Source: Phycisphaerae bacterium
Lineage (GTDB): Bacteria > Planctomycetota > Phycisphaerae > UBA1845 > JAFGLZ01
Length of the DNA: 37,892 nt
Direction: 5' to 3'
Assembly: GCA_016927755.1 (NCBI GenBank)
Contig: JAFGLZ010000120.1
Span: 1-37,892 of the forward strand
Positions within the stretch are counted from its first letter, which is position 1. The number at the start of each line of letters is the position of its first letter. The notes beneath the pieces were generated by a model that was not told the origin of the DNA, ran no database searches, and worked only from the letters and a program-made list of their open reading frames with translations. Below are positions 23,693 through 32,327 of this stretch, one piece after another. The position numbers and the translations under genes are program-made.

Positions 23693-24853
23693 TCAGCGAT
23701 TGCGGTAAGCCCGTCGCCGCGGAGCGAATCGCCACATCGAAAGGGCCATGAGAGCCACGGAGAGCAGCGGCCCGATGCCGCTGCCGCACTTGAACGCGGC
23801 CTGAACCTCCCGATCGGCGTCCATCACCAACGTGAGCGACTCGTTGGTGTCCGCCACCGCGTGGTTCGAGTCGCCGGGGTGGTTGGGATCGTACAGCAGC
23901 CACTGACTGAACTGCTCGCCGTCAGAGGGAACGGCCGTCAGCGTTACCGATACCCCCACGGGAAACTCCGGCTGGTTGGGGTTGGTCGGCGACGGCTCCA
24001 TCTCCACGTGACCTAGGACGCCGTTGACGACGGTCAGAGACAACGCCTTGTAGTCGGAGATCTGACTCGTGATCCATGCGGCAAGCGGGCTCACGCGGAG
24101 GTGCCACCCGATGTCGCCGAAGTCGGCCAGAACGTGACTCCCGTTCTGATCGCTCACAGAGATATTGACGCCCGCGATCAACAGATCGCCGCCGCTCTCG
24201 ATGAACATCGGCCCGCCGGAGTCTCCCGAAGCGATCATCACTTCCCTGCTCGCCCCCAGCGTCCCAGGAGGAATCGGCCCGACGCCGTACGACCGATCGA
24301 AATCCGTGAGCAGGTAGTCCACGTCTCCCTGGGGATAAACCTGCCCGATGTGGTTATACCCCGACCGTTTCGTGCCCCTTGGATACGTCGTGCTGTCCTC
24401 ACCGGTCAGGCCCGTCCCGCTGACGCCGTACCCCGCCAGCACCCCCTCATTCCCGACCTCGTTGCTCTGCGTGTACAGGCCGTACCCAGGCAAGCCCGTG
24501 CTTCGATCCAGCCTCCCGACGGCGATGTCGGCCGTCGGATGGAGGAATCGCGCCGTGATCTCGTAGACCTCCGTGCCGCTTGAAAGGTGAAGCTCAAACC
24601 GATGGTCGTCCAATACGCCCGGACTCAGCGCATGCTTGGCCGTCAGGATGTGCCAGGAATCGATGAGCACCGCGGACGACCCCGGATCGCCCTGCCACAT
24701 GAGCAGACCGACCATGTCGAAGTCGGACGGTGGCGTGACGACATGGTTGTTGGGCTCATCGCTGACAACGATCCCCCGCGCCGGCGGAACCACAAGCAAA
24801 CAGCAATGCGCCAGCGCCGCCGCGAGGAAGAGAACCGATCGATTGTGGGCCAT
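23693..24853 (-). CDS. Secreted trypsin-like serine protease with C-terminal Cys-Gly membrane tail
   Basis: A 386-residue exported protease of the chymotrypsin/S1 fold. Signal peptide ends near PPARG (residue 27). The catalytic triad is visible: His74 in TAKHA, Asp109 in TADIAVGRL, and Ser212 in GDSGGP. The region after about residue 290 (SVTLTAVPSDGEQFSQWLLY to AAFKCG) resembles a bacterial InlB-type B-repeat. The last ~28 residues, CGSGIGPLLSVALMALSMW plus RFAPRRR, form a Cys-Gly motif, a hydrophobic helix and a basic end, like MYXO-CTERM sorting tails; this differs from the PAPGAA tails of other exported proteins here. The ATG at 24853 has GGAGGG 10 bases upstream. Confidence 0.85.
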   Translation of the reverse strand: MAHNRSVLFLAAALAHCCLLVVPPARGIVVSDEPNNHVVTPPSDFDMVGLLMWQGDPGSSAVLIDSWHILTAKHALSPGVLDDHRFELHLSSGTEVYEITARFLHPTADIAVGRLDRSTGLPGYGLYTQSNEVGNEGVLAGYGVSGTGLTGEDSTTYPRGTKRSGYNHIGQVYPQGDVDYLLTDFDRSYGVGPIPPGTLGASREVMIASGDSGGPMFIESGGDLLIAGVNISVSDQNGSHVLADFGDIGWHLRVSPLAAWITSQISDYKALSLTVVNGVLGHVEMEPSPTNPNQPEFPVGVSVTLTAVPSDGEQFSQWLLYDPNHPGDSNHAVADTNESLTLVMDADREVQAAFKCGSGIGPLLSVALMALSMWRFAPRRRAYRNR

Positions 24854-24915
24854 ATGGCTTCCGCCCTCCGGCACAGCCGCGAGACTGGCCCCCCGTCGGA
24901 CAGGTAGTCACGCTT

Positions 24916-24943
24916 ATTGTATTCCCGGCACCGGCCGAGGCAA
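24916..24943 (-). promoter_or_regulatory. Sigma70-type promoter of the protease gene
   Basis: On the minus strand TTGCCT (24943-24938), a 16-base spacer and TACAAT (24921-24916). The expected leader is about 56 bases. The rest of the 24854-25145 gap shows nothing notable. Confidence 0.5.
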
Positions 24944-25145
24944 GGGCGCCCTCCCCCCAAACAGCGCCCCAGAACCCCGGTCCCTATGCGATGGCCACGG
25001 AAACGAGCAGAAGCGTCGCCTAGATGCCGACGCCGACAAGGAAGCCTCGCCCTGAGGAACCTCCGTCCGCGTCCGACGTCAACCCACCCCCACGGGAATC
25101 ATGATGTAACGAATTGTGGATCAAATGGATATGCACCAGCCAAGG

Positions 25146-25958
25146 TCAGGAAGCCGGGCCAAACAGCTCTTCGATCTTCCCGGCGATGTCATCAGCCCGC
25201 ATCAGCGTCTCGCCGATCAGCAACGCCCTGGCCCCTGCCCGCTGCAGTCGGAGAACGTCCTCGCGAGTCCTCACGCCAGATTCCGAGACAAGCAGCGTCT
25301 CATCCTCGACCAGCTCGGCCAGTCTCGACGTCGTCGCCAGGTCGATCGTCTGCGTCTTCAGGTCCCGATTGTTGATCCCCAATAGGCTGTAACGCCGATG
25401 CGGAAAACCTATCACCGAACGAACCTGGAGCAGCGTGTCCGCGTCGTGCACCTCGAGCAGGACCGTGAGGTTCAACTCCGTCGCCAGGATCATCCAGTCC
25501 AGGACCTGTTGCGGCCTGAGGATGTCGGCGATCAGCAGAATCGCGTCCGCCCCGACCGCCCGCGCCTCATAGATCTGATACTCGTCGATCATGAAGTCCT
25601 TGCGAAGCACCGGCAGCGGAACGACCCCCTTGATCTGCTCGATGTACTCGAGTCGCCCCTGGAAAAAGGGCTCGTCCGTCAGGCAACTGATCGCCGAAGC
25701 CCCCGCCTCGTGGTAGATGCGAGCGATGGTCTGAGGGTCGAAATCGTCACGGATCAGCCCCGCCGACGGAGAAGCCTTCTTCACCTCCGCGATGAGGTGG
25801 ATCCCGCGCGGCGGGTCCGCGGCGATCGCGCTGTAGAAGTTCCGCGGACGAGGCGTCTCCCCCGCCGCTCGCTTGACGTCCTCGATCGGCCGGCGACGCT
25901 TGCGTTCCAGTACCTCCTCCGCCTTGCGTGCCACGATCCGGTCCAATACCGTGCCCAT
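25146..25958 (-). CDS. trpC: Indole-3-glycerol phosphate synthase
   Basis: TrpC closes the ring of carboxyphenylaminodeoxyribulose phosphate to indole-3-glycerol phosphate in tryptophan synthesis; cytoplasmic TIM barrel, 270 residues. Visible catalytic and phosphate-binding motifs: IAEVKKASPSAG (Glu58, Lys60), LRKDF (Lys120), LLEVHD (Glu169), GINNRDLKT (196-199) and SESGVRT (225-231). The start at 25958 has GGGAGG a few bases upstream, while an in-frame ATG four codons earlier lacks one. No other trp genes are near, so it is a lone trp gene here. Confidence 0.92.
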   Translation of the reverse strand: MGTVLDRIVARKAEEVLERKRRRPIEDVKRAAGETPRPRNFYSAIAADPPRGIHLIAEVKKASPSAGLIRDDFDPQTIARIYHEAGASAISCLTDEPFFQGRLEYIEQIKGVVPLPVLRKDFMIDEYQIYEARAVGADAILLIADILRPQQVLDWMILATELNLTVLLEVHDADTLLQVRSVIGFPHRRYSLLGINNRDLKTQTIDLATTSRLAELVEDETLLVSESGVRTREDVLRLQRAGARALLIGETLMRADDIAGKIEELFGPAS

Positions 25959-25997
25959 ACGCCCTCCCATGTGGCTGCGTCACGCCATATCCCGTCA

Positions 25998-26025
25998 AGT
26001 GTAAGAGCACGCCCCCCCAAGTCAA
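25998..26025 (-). promoter_or_regulatory. Sigma70-type promoter for trpC
   Basis: On the minus strand TTGACT (26025-26020), a 16-base spacer and TACACT (26003-25998). The leader would be about 30 bases, with no sign of a trp-type leader peptide. Confidence 0.5.
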
Positions 26026-26160
26026 CAAATCGAGCGGGGAGCCGTCTCGGTATCTCCTGGGCGAGAACGGCGACCGCCAAGCCAACCCCTCCCACAAGAC
26101 GATCGGCCGCCGCTCCGGGTCGAATAAACCCGTGAACCGGCCGGTGCCTGCGTCCCCAGC

Positions 26161-26189
26161 TTGTCTTTTATCGGCCTTTGGGCTAGAAA
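26161..26189 (+). promoter_or_regulatory. Sigma70-type promoter of the CAP-domain gene
   Basis: TTGTCT (26161-26166), a 17-base spacer and TAGAAA (26184-26189). The predicted leader is about 80 bases to the ATG at 26277. Confidence 0.5.
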
Positions 26190-26276
26190 AGAGGCATCCG
26201 CATGTCTCTGGGCTTGAACGGGGCGGGCTGCGTGAATAGAGTTACCAAACGCCGATTATCCCCTGGGGAGGGAAGC

Positions 26277-26849
26277 ATGACGTCGGTTCGACGATCCACG
26301 ATCTTCACTTTCACTTTACTTGCCACGATTGGCATTGCCGGTTTCGGATGCGGCTCAATCGAGGAATTCCCGTTCCTGCCAAGCTCCGTCGCGGGCTACG
26401 TAAGCCCCAGCAGTGACACCTGCTACCTGCCCGACGATGAGGCCCAACTCGTGGACGAGGTCATCCGAAAGGTCAACGAAATCCGCGCCGAAAACGGCGT
26501 CGGCCCCGTGACCTACAATGAAACGCTCGCCGCCGTCGCCGGGGATTACGGCTGCACCATGATCCGAGACGACTACTTCGGACACTACCATCCCGAGACG
26601 GGCGAAGGCCCAGGCGAACGCGCCTCCGCCCACGGATATCGCTACCGCGCCGTCGGAGAGAACCTCGCCGCCGGGCAGAAGACCGTCGAAGAGGTCGTCC
26701 AGGATTGGATGGAATCCGAGGACGGCCACCGCGAAAACATCATCAACCCCATGTGGACCGAGATCGGTGTGGCCGTTCGAACCGGCGGAACCTATGGAAT
26801 CTACTGGGTCCAGGAATTCGGTGCCCCCTGGCCCGCCCTCCTGCCCTGA
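26277..26849 (+). CDS. CAP/SCP-domain lipoprotein
   Basis: A 190-residue exported protein with a CAP (SCP/PR-1) domain. The N-terminus MTSVRRSTIFTFTLLATIGI runs to AGFGC, a lipobox-like Cys25. The CAP fold begins with LVDEVIRKVNEIRAENGV and includes the cavity residues His103 and His105 (FGHYHPE), Glu128 (VGENLAAG) and His151 (GHRENI), the metal-binding set of the family. The start is fixed by GGAGGG 4 bases upstream. Bacterial CAP proteins act in the envelope, but their activity is rarely known. Converges on the SagB-like gene with only 12 bases between stops and no hairpin. Confidence 0.85.
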   Translation: MTSVRRSTIFTFTLLATIGIAGFGCGSIEEFPFLPSSVAGYVSPSSDTCYLPDDEAQLVDEVIRKVNEIRAENGVGPVTYNETLAAVAGDYGCTMIRDDYFGHYHPETGEGPGERASAHGYRYRAVGENLAAGQKTVEEVVQDWMESEDGHRENIINPMWTEIGVAVRTGGTYGIYWVQEFGAPWPALLP

Positions 26850-26861
26850 CGCGCCCACCAC

Positions 26862-27638
26862 TCAACCCCCACCCCGACGCTTGCCGACAACGGCCAGATA
26901 GATCACGAACTCCTCGCGACCGTCGACCCCGATGAGCTCGTTCATCACGTCGTCATCCACCGCCCCGATCGCACAGCAGTTCAGGTGCAGGAACTCGCAC
27001 GCCATGTACAGATTCTGGCAAACGTGACCGGCGTCAAGGTAGATGTACCGGTACCCCCGCTGCTGGTACTTCCAGCGAGCACGATCGATCACGGCGGTCC
27101 ACACGAACGTCGCCCCACACAAGGCCACCATGTTCTGCTGAAGGCATGCCATCGCCGCTTGGAATCCCAGACGAGCATCCTCGCGGAGTTGGACGAGCTG
27201 ATGCTCGAGAGGTTGATAGCGATAGAGCCCCCCCGCCAGCGACTCCACCCGATTGACGATGACGTACGTCTCCAATGGGTGGCGGGCGCCCGCCGACGGC
27301 ACCGTCCGCATCGTGTGACCGTCCATCATCTTCAGAACCCCCTGGGTAGCCCAAAGCAGCGTGGACAGCTCGCCCAACTCGAGCGCCTCGTCGGCGAAGT
27401 TCCGCCGAGAACGGCGCGACGCCACCCGACGCCAGAAAACCTCCGCCTCCTGATCGCCGGCCGCATCGCGAGGAAGCGTCATGATGTCGGCCCCGTCAGG
27501 CACCGGCTGCTCAACGGCCGGCAGCGGACGCCCACGCATCATCTCGCTCGGCGTGGCAACGTACTTGTACTTCGTGTGCTCCTGGAACACCTGACCGATG
27601 TTGTCCGGGTTGGCTTCGATACGCGTCACGGTCCGCAT
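26862..27638 (-). CDS. SagB/ThcOx-type nitroreductase-family oxidoreductase
   Basis: A 258-residue FMN oxidoreductase of the nitroreductase fold. The typical SagB features are present: SRRNFADEALELGELSTLLW, VPSAGARHPLETYVIV (flavin site), YRYIYLDAGHVCQNLYMA, and a closing GVDGREEFVIYLAVVG. In azole-modified peptide gene clusters SagB oxidises azolines to azoles, with a YcaO partner. No YcaO, precursor peptide or transporter is visible here, so the substrate is unknown. AGGAG directly abuts the ATG at 27638; a GTG three codons later has better spacing (9 bases) and may be the true start. Confidence 0.8.
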   Translation of the reverse strand: MRTVTRIEANPDNIGQVFQEHTKYKYVATPSEMMRGRPLPAVEQPVPDGADIMTLPRDAAGDQEAEVFWRRVASRRSRRNFADEALELGELSTLLWATQGVLKMMDGHTMRTVPSAGARHPLETYVIVNRVESLAGGLYRYQPLEHQLVQLREDARLGFQAAMACLQQNMVALCGATFVWTAVIDRARWKYQQRGYRYIYLDAGHVCQNLYMACEFLHLNCCAIGAVDDDVMNELIGVDGREEFVIYLAVVGKRRGGG

Positions 27639-27767
27639 CTCCTAATCGAGTCCACGGTCTTGTCGTTTCCTGTAAGGCATCGGAGATGCCTTGGCAAGCA
27701 CGCGCCAAAAACGCCTTGCCGCTGGCATGGTAAGGATATCACACTATTCCGTGCTCTAAATAACACA

Positions 27768-27796
27768 TTGACACTACCGCAACCCCGTCTTAGAAT
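27768..27796 (+). promoter_or_regulatory. Consensus sigma70 promoter of the FHA-GAF histidine kinase gene
   Basis: A perfect TTGACA (27768-27773), a 17-base spacer and TAGAAT (27791-27796). The transcript would start near 27803, giving a leader of about 128 bases. Confidence 0.75.
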
Positions 27797-27930
27797 TCTG
27801 TGTAAACACCTGCAGGAGTGGTTCGTCCTTTCATCCGCCCGGCAAGGCACTGGATGATTGTTAGTGAATACTAACTGACGGTCCCGGCGCCCTCTGCGTC
27901 GGACCGGAGATAGCGGCAGAGGACTCTGAA

Positions 27931-29604
27931 GTGGCTACCCTTACCGTTCTACAGGGCCCGGACAGGGGCCGCGTCTTTCGCACGGCGCGGGATCCGGCCC
28001 TCATCGGCCGCTCCAGCAACGTCGTTCCGCTCACCGACAATACCGTCTCGCGCAGACACGCCCAGTTGGTCCCAGACAACGGGCGATGGCAGCTCGTCGA
28101 CCTCGATAGCATCAACGGAACCTTCCTGAACGGACAGCGCGTCGCCGAACCCATCACCCTCAAGCACGGCGATCAAATTCGCATCGGCAGCTCCCTGCTC
28201 GTCTTCGGCGGCGAGGACCGGCCAACGGAGATCGACGTCACCTTCTTCCCGAGCGACAGCAGCTACGACACCGATCTCAGCAGTCCCGCCCTCGACTCCT
28301 CCATCCTCAGCCGCGCCCCCAGCAGCGAAGACAGCGTCATCATCGCCGATCAGCAGACCGCCGGCGCCGTGCGCTCCTGGAGAGTCATGCAGAGCCTCAT
28401 CCAGGCCACCAGCTCGATCCTCTCGCCAGACCAACTCCTCGAGCGCGTCATGGACACCGTCTTCGATGAGATCCGCGTCGATCATGGCTTCATCCTCATG
28501 CGAGACGAGGAATCCGGCGAACTCCTCCCCCACGTCGTGCGGCGCCGAACCAAGAACGGCACCAGCGACAGCGGGCAGGTCACCACCAGCGAGACCATCG
28601 TCAAGCACGTCATCTCTCGAAAGGAAGGCATCCTGTGCACCAACGCACAGACCGACCAGCGATTCGCCGCCTCGAAAGACAGCAGCATCCACAGCTACGG
28701 CCTGCGGTCGGTCATCTGCGCGCCGATCGCCGTCCGCGATGAGGTGCTCGGTATCATCCACATCGATTCGGCCGCCTCGAACCGACAGCTCACCGAGGAA
28801 CAGCTCCGGCTCATGGTCGCCATCGGCCGGCAGACCGGACTCGCCCTGGAAAACCTCAAGCTCCTCTCGGCAAGGATGCAGACCGAGCGGCTCGCCGCCA
28901 CCGGCGAAACCGTCGCCTACCTGTCCCACTACATCAAGAACATCCTGCAGGGCATGCGGTCCGGGGCCGACCTGATCGAGATGGGCCTCGGAAAGCAGAA
29001 CGTCAAGACCGTCGCCACCGGTTGGCCCATCGTCCAGCGCAACCTCGACAAGATCTACCACCTGACCACGAACATGCTGGCCTTCAGCAAGGACCGTCAG
29101 CCCAGCCGGCAGATGGTCCAGCTCGGGCGGATCGTCAACGAGGTCGTCGAGCTCGTGCAGCGAAATGCCGATGACCGCCACGTCATGCTCCTGGCCGAGA
29201 CGGAAGAGGAGCATCCCCCGATCCCCGTCGACCCCGACGGAATCCACCAGGTCATCCTCAACCTGATCGGCAACGCCATCGATGCCGTCGAGCCCCACAA
29301 GGGCGTGATCAACGTCAAAATCAAGTTCGATGAGGAGGGCCAGGAGGCCGTCATCACCATCGCCGACAACGGCCCCGGCATCAGCAGCGAGGACCTCCCC
29401 CTGATCTTCGAGCCCTTCCACTCCTCCAAGGGACAAGGCGGAACCGGGCTCGGACTCGCCGTCGCCCAGAAGATCGTCCACGAGCACAACGGACGCATCG
29501 ACGTCAGCAGCATGCCCGGCGAGGGCACCATCTTCAGAGTCCGCCTGCCCATCGCCGAGGCCGGCCCCTACGAGAGCGAAGAGACCTTCGGCCCAAGACG
29601 CTGA
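27931..29604 (+). CDS. Cytoplasmic FHA-GAF histidine kinase
   Basis: A 557-residue signalling protein without membrane segments. Domains in order: an FHA domain (residues 1-93; IGRSSN, SRRHAQL, NGTFLNG), which binds phosphothreonine peptides; a linker rich in Ser/Asp (100-145); a GAF sensor domain (about 155-310); a dimerisation/phosphoacceptor helix with LSHYIKN (His333); and an HATPase_c domain with N-box NLIGNAIDAV (444-453), DNGPG (479-483), FEPFHSSK and GGTGLGLA. FHA at the N-terminus of a kinase couples Ser/Thr phosphorylation to a two-component pathway (inference). Start is GTG with AGAGGA 7 bases upstream. No response regulator is adjacent, so it is an orphan kinase. Confidence 0.88.
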   Translation: MATLTVLQGPDRGRVFRTARDPALIGRSSNVVPLTDNTVSRRHAQLVPDNGRWQLVDLDSINGTFLNGQRVAEPITLKHGDQIRIGSSLLVFGGEDRPTEIDVTFFPSDSSYDTDLSSPALDSSILSRAPSSEDSVIIADQQTAGAVRSWRVMQSLIQATSSILSPDQLLERVMDTVFDEIRVDHGFILMRDEESGELLPHVVRRRTKNGTSDSGQVTTSETIVKHVISRKEGILCTNAQTDQRFAASKDSSIHSYGLRSVICAPIAVRDEVLGIIHIDSAASNRQLTEEQLRLMVAIGRQTGLALENLKLLSARMQTERLAATGETVAYLSHYIKNILQGMRSGADLIEMGLGKQNVKTVATGWPIVQRNLDKIYHLTTNMLAFSKDRQPSRQMVQLGRIVNEVVELVQRNADDRHVMLLAETEEEHPPIPVDPDGIHQVILNLIGNAIDAVEPHKGVINVKIKFDEEGQEAVITIADNGPGISSEDLPLIFEPFHSSKGQGGTGLGLAVAQKIVHEHNGRIDVSSMPGEGTIFRVRLPIAEAGPYESEETFGPRR

Positions 29605-29866
29605 CGCCCTCTACCGTCGCACGCCCCCATGTAACGCAGGCATCCCTGCCTGCTTGCCTGCCTCCCGTGCGGTGTAACCACCTGCTGGGTGGCGCTCCGA
29701 GAACCGGGGTGGCATGGGTCCGCCGCCGGAATCCTCGTCGACCCCGACAAGCCACGCCCAGGCCGAATGCACCCGCCACGATGGATATCGCTTGCGGCGG
29801 ACCCGTGGTTCGTCCCGTACCGGAACCCCCTACGCTCCCGAGGTGATCATCTGACCCGATGCCGGA
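29605..29866. other. Intergenic region with repeat-like GCAGG/CCTGC motif
   Basis: About 260 bases without a gene between convergent units. GCAGG (29636-29640) and CCTGC (29645-29649) form a small hairpin, followed by a second copy of TGCCTGC. This looks like a dispersed intergenic repeat, but only one instance is visible in the window. There is no T-run, so no clear terminator for the histidine kinase gene. Confidence 0.35.
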
Positions 29867-29906
29867 AAGCAAAGGCGGCCGCCGCGCCGGCGCGCGACGA
29901 CCGCCT
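29867..29906 (-). terminator. Intrinsic terminator of the Gld-like operon
   Basis: Arms AGGCGG (29873-29878) and CCGCCT (29901-29906) with an inner CGCGC/GCGCG stem. On the minus strand it is followed by TTGCTTTCC. It lies about 40 bases past the stop of the DUF4340 gene. Confidence 0.65.
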
Positions 29907-29944
29907 CTTACGATCCCAACTGATGTCCCGACGAAACCCGCCGC

Positions 29945-32320
29945 TTAGCTCTTGACGAAATCGCCGATCTTCTTGGCGAATTTCCCGACGTCGCCCTTGC
30001 CCACGACGAAGACCTTCATCGCCCCGGACGCCGCCTTGAGCGCCGCCTTCCGCTTGCCGTCCTTGTCCGCGGCGCTCAGCAGCATCTCGAACGTCTTGTC
30101 CTTCGTCTTGACCGTGACCGTCAGCTCCGGCTTGTCCAACCCGAACGCCTTCAGGTCCTTCGCCCCGTAGCTGACGTACCGCTCGACCTTCAGATCGCGC
30201 AACGCGCTCAGCAGGTCCGTGACCTTCTTCTCGTCGATCGCCAGGTACGGGTCCGGAACGTAAGACCACTTGTCGTCCTTCTTGGCGAACTTCAGCGGCT
30301 TCTCGCCCCCGACCACGTCGACGGCCACCGCCTCGCTCGTCTCGAACTTCAGCGGCTTGCGCTCGTGCGTCTCGGCCGTCAGGGCGTTGTACACCGCCTT
30401 GTCCAGCTCGTGGATCAGCTTGCTCTTCGGCACGCAAGCGTAGACCTTGTCGTCCTTCTTCGTCACCTTCAGCACGTAGACGTCCGGCTTGCTCGCCTGG
30501 GTCGACGCCGGCTTCGTGGCCGCCGGCTTGCTCGCCGCCGCCTGGCTCGACGTGCTCGCCTGGCTCGTCGTCGGCTTCGGCTTGGCCTTCGGCGGCGCCT
30601 GGACCTGCACGGTCACCGTCAGCTCCGGCTTGTCCAGCCCGAACTTCGCCGGATCGCCTTCGCCCGCGATCTGCCGGGCCTTGAGCGATCCGAGGTTGCT
30701 GAGCAGGTCGTTGACCGCGTCCGTGTCCGCCTCCGCCGAGACCGGCCTGTCCATCTTCCACGCGCCCTTGGCCTTGGTCAGAACGACGGTCCCGTCCTTG
30801 CCCGCCAGCTCGATCCGGTCCGCGCGGCTCTTCACGAACTTCTGAACCGTCCGGTCCTGATAGCTCAACGCCGGAACCAACAGCTTCTTCGCCGCGTCCA
30901 GCTTCACGACGGCGATCGACTTGCTCGCCGCCTCATGAACGTACGTCAGCAGACCGCTCTTCGTGTCGCCGCCCACGACGATCCGCTCCACGCCCGGCTG
31001 ACCCTTGATCGACAGCACGATCTCCGCTCGCGGCTTGTCCAGACCATATTCCTTGACGTCCTTCGGATCGTCCACCCAGCTCTGGGCCTTGAGGTCCTTC
31101 AGACCGTTCAGCAGATCGGTAACCGCGCTCTCCTCGGCCTTGCCGCCCTTGGCGTCATCCCGCTTCCAGGACCCCTCCTTCTTCACGAGCGTCAGCGTGC
31201 CGCCCCCGACCGTCAGTGCGATCTTCTCCGCGTCGAGCACCTTCGCCTGCGTGACCTTCGAGTCTCGCCACTGATCCAGCTTGGGCTGCACCTTCTCGTA
31301 GGTCGCCTTCGTGACGCTCACCACCCACGGCTGATCGCCCAGCTTGCAGAAGAACTTGTCGCCCTTCAGGTCGCTCGCGCCGCCGAACTGCACCACGTGG
31401 TCGCTCCGCTTGATCTCGAACTTCTTCTCCTCCGCCTGCGTGGTCGTCGGCTTGTCCTCGCCGCCGGCCTTCTCGTCCTTCTTCTCGATCTTGTCCTCGA
31501 TCGTCACCTTGATCGACGTCTTGGGCTTGTCGAGTCCGAACGCGGCCAGGTTCTTGGGGGCGTCCTCGACGAACTCCTCCGCCCGCAGATAACGAATATC
31601 GCTGATCAAGCTGTCGATCTTGGCCTTGTCCGCCGGGGCCTTGATCGGCTCGATGACCCACTTGTCGCCCTCGCCCTTGATAATCGTGTACGTCTTGCCC
31701 GAGTCGGTGACCTCGACTTGGACCGCCTTCGACTTGTCGAAATCGAACAAGTCCTTCGACCGGAACTTCTTGGCGTCCTTCTTCAGGTCCTCGCGAACGT
31801 CGACCTCGGCGATGTACGCCTTCGGCTCGCCGCTGATCTTGATGTACGTCTGCTCGCCGCCGAAAACGCGATCGCCCAGCTCCACCTTCCGGCTCGCGCC
31901 CTTCGCGTCCGTCACCGTGATGACCGCCTTCGGCTTGGCCAGCGAGATCTTGTCCTCCGAGGGAAAGCCCCCCTGCCCCGGCGTGAACTCCTCCTTGTAC
32001 TTCGGCGACTTGAACTTGTCGGCGAACGAATTCACCTCCCAGTTCGTCGCCTTGGACTTGATCGGCTCGACCATCTGCCAGTCCTCGTACTCGTCGCTCT
32101 TGCCCTCCTTGAGGGGCTTCGTGAAGACGAGCTTCGGCTTGCCGGGCGCCTCGACCTCGAACTTCACGAGCTGCGCCAGCTCGTACAGCGGCTTGGCCTT
32201 CTGGTCGGTCTCCTTCGTCGACGCATCCTGCCCCGCGGGCTTGTCCGGTCCGAAGATCAGGAACGCGCCGACGCCCACGATCAGGATCACCGCCAAAGCC
32301 ATCGTCGTCTTGACGTTCAT
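29945..32320 (-). CDS. DUF4340 repeat protein of the Gld-like ABC operon
   Basis: A 791-residue exported or membrane-anchored protein with one N-terminal hydrophobic helix (about residues 7-24). The rest is Lys/Asp-rich and repetitive: the motif xxFGLDKP recurs four times (LAAFGLDKP, VKEYGLDKP, PAKFGLDKP, LKAFGLDKP), each followed by strand-like sequence and preceded by a helix with LLS/LLN and an LKA/LRA turn. This is typical of DUF4340. A low-complexity Ala/Ser/Thr/Lys linker (KPKPTTSQ to QASKPD) separates the last repeat. Start supported by GGAGG 10 bases upstream. Its distance from the GldG-like gene is 7 bases. Role unknown, likely extracytoplasmic. Confidence 0.82.
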   Translation of the reverse strand: MNVKTTMALAVILIVGVGAFLIFGPDKPAGQDASTKETDQKAKPLYELAQLVKFEVEAPGKPKLVFTKPLKEGKSDEYEDWQMVEPIKSKATNWEVNSFADKFKSPKYKEEFTPGQGGFPSEDKISLAKPKAVITVTDAKGASRKVELGDRVFGGEQTYIKISGEPKAYIAEVDVREDLKKDAKKFRSKDLFDFDKSKAVQVEVTDSGKTYTIIKGEGDKWVIEPIKAPADKAKIDSLISDIRYLRAEEFVEDAPKNLAAFGLDKPKTSIKVTIEDKIEKKDEKAGGEDKPTTTQAEEKKFEIKRSDHVVQFGGASDLKGDKFFCKLGDQPWVVSVTKATYEKVQPKLDQWRDSKVTQAKVLDAEKIALTVGGGTLTLVKKEGSWKRDDAKGGKAEESAVTDLLNGLKDLKAQSWVDDPKDVKEYGLDKPRAEIVLSIKGQPGVERIVVGGDTKSGLLTYVHEAASKSIAVVKLDAAKKLLVPALSYQDRTVQKFVKSRADRIELAGKDGTVVLTKAKGAWKMDRPVSAEADTDAVNDLLSNLGSLKARQIAGEGDPAKFGLDKPELTVTVQVQAPPKAKPKPTTSQASTSSQAAASKPAATKPASTQASKPDVYVLKVTKKDDKVYACVPKSKLIHELDKAVYNALTAETHERKPLKFETSEAVAVDVVGGEKPLKFAKKDDKWSYVPDPYLAIDEKKVTDLLSALRDLKVERYVSYGAKDLKAFGLDKPELTVTVKTKDKTFEMLLSAADKDGKRKAALKAASGAMKVFVVGKGDVGKFAKKIGDFVKS

Positions 32321-32327
32321 TCTCGAT

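Noticed and set aside
27949..29487. Long open frame antisense to the histidine kinase gene
   Set aside because: Asp/Val/Gly-rich mirror of the sense gene, which has clear FHA, GAF and HATPase motifs.
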